The notes under the pieces were generated by a model, which was given only the letters and a program-made list of their open reading frames with translations, searched no databases and was not told the origin of the DNA. A DNA stretch of 64,000 nucleotides from the NCBI GenBank assembly GCA_000212915.1, contig CM001167.1:1108780-1172779 (forward strand), written 5' to 3'. Shown piece after piece: positions 62,809 to 64,000 of the stretch (its first letter is position 1; each line of letters begins with the position of its first letter). This DNA comes from Bacteroides coprosuis DSM 18011. GTDB lineage: Bacteria; Bacteroidota; Bacteroidia; Bacteroidales; Bacteroidaceae. The position numbers were made by a program, and so were the translations under genes.

Positions 62809-64000
62809 TTAATTTACTTGTTCTATTTTATCCTGTTTAACATACCAAATGTATCCTTCAATGGCTTCATAACCCATTTGTTGAAGTAGTTTCATATATT
62901 CTTTTACTTGAGCAATGTATAGTTTTTGTTTTTTACCAAATTTAAAATCAATAACTATAGCCTTATTATCTTTTACCATTACACGATCTGGCCTACGAGT
63001 TTCTAAGTGTCCATTTACATTGTATATAATAGCACATTCAGAGAATAACTCCCATTTGTCTGAATACCAATCTTGAATTTCTGGTTTCGAGAAAGCTTCT
63101 GAAGCAATATTACGGATCTTCTGTTCATCCTCTGCAGTTCCGATGAGTCCATCAAATTGGAGTTGGCGTATAGCCGGTTCAATGTCTTTAAATGAGTTTA
63201 TTTGGGAGAATAGTTCATGTAATAGATTACCCCTACTAATGAAACGCATTGGAGATTCCTCTTCATCCAGTCCAAGTATAAAATCTTTAGAGCGATTGGA
63301 TTGTTTGAATTCAAAATCATGAGGCAAAGATTGCATTTTTACTTCTGCTTTGCTTGATGAAGCTAAAAATACATTTGAACTTTCTTTCTTTTTAAATCCC
63401 TTTGAAGGACAAATTTCGCCAAACTGGTAAGAGCTTTCTAGATCCCAATCTACTTCTTGATTCTTAGCTATTATTGGTAAACAAGTTTGAATTAATCCCG
63501 AAATACTTTTGTTATCATTGTCTTTACAAAATAAAAATAAATTACTTCCTGAACGGGTTAAAGCCACATAAAGTAAATTCAAATTATCTACCCAGAGTTG
63601 TAGCCTTTCGTGTAAATAATCTGGTCGATAGATGGACTCAGCCATCTTTTTACCATAATTAATGGGTACAATATCTAGTTCACAGAAAGGTTTATACTCT
63701 GGTTTGCACCAAAGTAATTCATCATGTCTGTCTGTTTCTATAGGCCAATCACAGAAAGGAATTAGTACGGTATGAAATTCAAGTCCTTTGGATTTATGAA
63801 TGGATAAAATTCGTATTCCTTCTATTTCTCCACTAGGTATAGTTTCCCCCGACATTTTATCATCCCAATACTTAATAAAGTCATCAATTAAAGAGGATTC
63901 AGTTTGTAGGTAATTAATAAGTTTGTCAAAGAAAGAGAATAGATAGGCATCCTGATTTTTGATTTTATCTAACTCAAAATAGAGGAATAATTTTTCTAGT
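62809..64000 (-). CDS. addA: AddA/RecB-like helicase-nuclease, C-terminal part (cut by window edge)
   Basis: About 397 C-terminal residues of a UvrD-type helicase-nuclease. The frame stays open to the window edge, well beyond the internal Met at 63855. Helicase motif V (GIRILSIHKSKGLEFHTVLI) and motif VI (NLLYVALTRSGSNLFLF) are present, followed by a RecB-like nuclease domain (RGNLLHELF, RRPDRVMVKDNKAIVIDFKFGK, QVKEYMKLL) with the catalytic Asp-DFKFGK set. Probably the partner of the AddB-like protein encoded immediately downstream. Confidence 0.86.
   Translation of the reverse strand, partial: LEKLFLYFELDKIKNQDAYLFSFFDKLINYLQTESSLIDDFIKYWDDKMSGETIPSGEIEGIRILSIHKSKGLEFHTVLIPFCDWPIETDRHDELLWCKPEYKPFCELDIVPINYGKKMAESIYRPDYLHERLQLWVDNLNLLYVALTRSGSNLFLFCKDNDNKSISGLIQTCLPIIAKNQEVDWDLESSYQFGEICPSKGFKKKESSNVFLASSSKAEVKMQSLPHDFEFKQSNRSKDFILGLDEEESPMRFISRGNLLHELFSQINSFKDIEPAIRQLQFDGLIGTAEDEQKIRNIASEAFSKPEIQDWYSDKWELFSECAIIYNVNGHLETRRPDRVMVKDNKAIVIDFKFGKKQKLYIAQVKEYMKLLQQMGYEAIEGYIWYVKQDKIEQVN

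Overview
The window looks like a chromosomal segment of an AT-rich member of the Bacteroidales, close to Bacteroides. The evidence is a SusC/SusD system with a FecR-type anti-sigma factor and an ECF sigma factor, Bacteroidetes-only families (DUF3127, DUF4293, an Rpb6-type omega subunit, PorT-like barrels), near-absence of Shine-Dalgarno sites, and many promoters of the Bacteroides type (TTTG, 19-22 nt, then TAnnTTTG). I see no rRNA, tRNA, CRISPR array, insertion sequence or prophage.

Layout. 0-9 kb: the start of a lipoprotein gene, dcp, gapA, mscL, guaA, a gene-free stretch of about 0.9 kb, ansA and a solitary trpB. 9-12 kb: iron alcohol dehydrogenase, an HdeD-like membrane protein and a short MscS-like channel, then a pair of near-identical minus-strand small RNA genes. 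12.3-19 kb: the histidine operon hisG-D-C-B-A-(F-IE). 19-29 kb: a small glycan-utilisation locus (SusC, SusD, GH18, LamG lipoprotein) with a FecR-type anti-sigma and a divergent ECF sigma gene. 29-42 kb: GNAT enzyme, PorT-like protein, LysM/binding-protein fusion, uvrA, a TonB receptor beside a nucleobase permease, ybaK and a POT peptide transporter. 42-50 kb: DUF3127, dnaN, a DnaQ-like exonuclease, coaBC, recN, rlmB and a TPR pseudoprotease. 50-64 kb: uvrB with a purine permease, bamD, omega, DUF4293, a repeat protein with an acyl-CoA ligase, Hsp20, and an AddB/AddA-like nuclease-helicase pair cut by the right edge.

Main discoveries. (1) Two amino-acid operons carry leader-peptide attenuators. 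trpB is preceded by a 16-residue ORF with three consecutive Trp codons and a 15-bp terminator; hisG is preceded by a 31-residue ORF with five His codons in six, plus a terminator and a visible antiterminator pairing. Both have Bacteroides-type promoters. (2) The histidine operon has no hisH, and its hisF is fused in frame to hisIE. The HisF half also differs at positions known to contact HisH or form the ammonia gate, which suggests glutaminase-independent imidazole-glycerol-phosphate synthesis. (3) Two tandem small RNA genes of about 61 nt, each with its own promoter and terminator, lie next to the his leader. (4) Four dispersed palindromes with the core ACACCGACA/TGTCGGTGT sit beyond gene 3' ends; two have a third arm that allows alternative hairpins.

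The DNA maintenance genes (uvrA, uvrB, dnaN, exonuclease, recN, AddAB-like) are scattered through the window rather than forming one operon. All statements come from reading the sequence; no database search or RNA folding was run.
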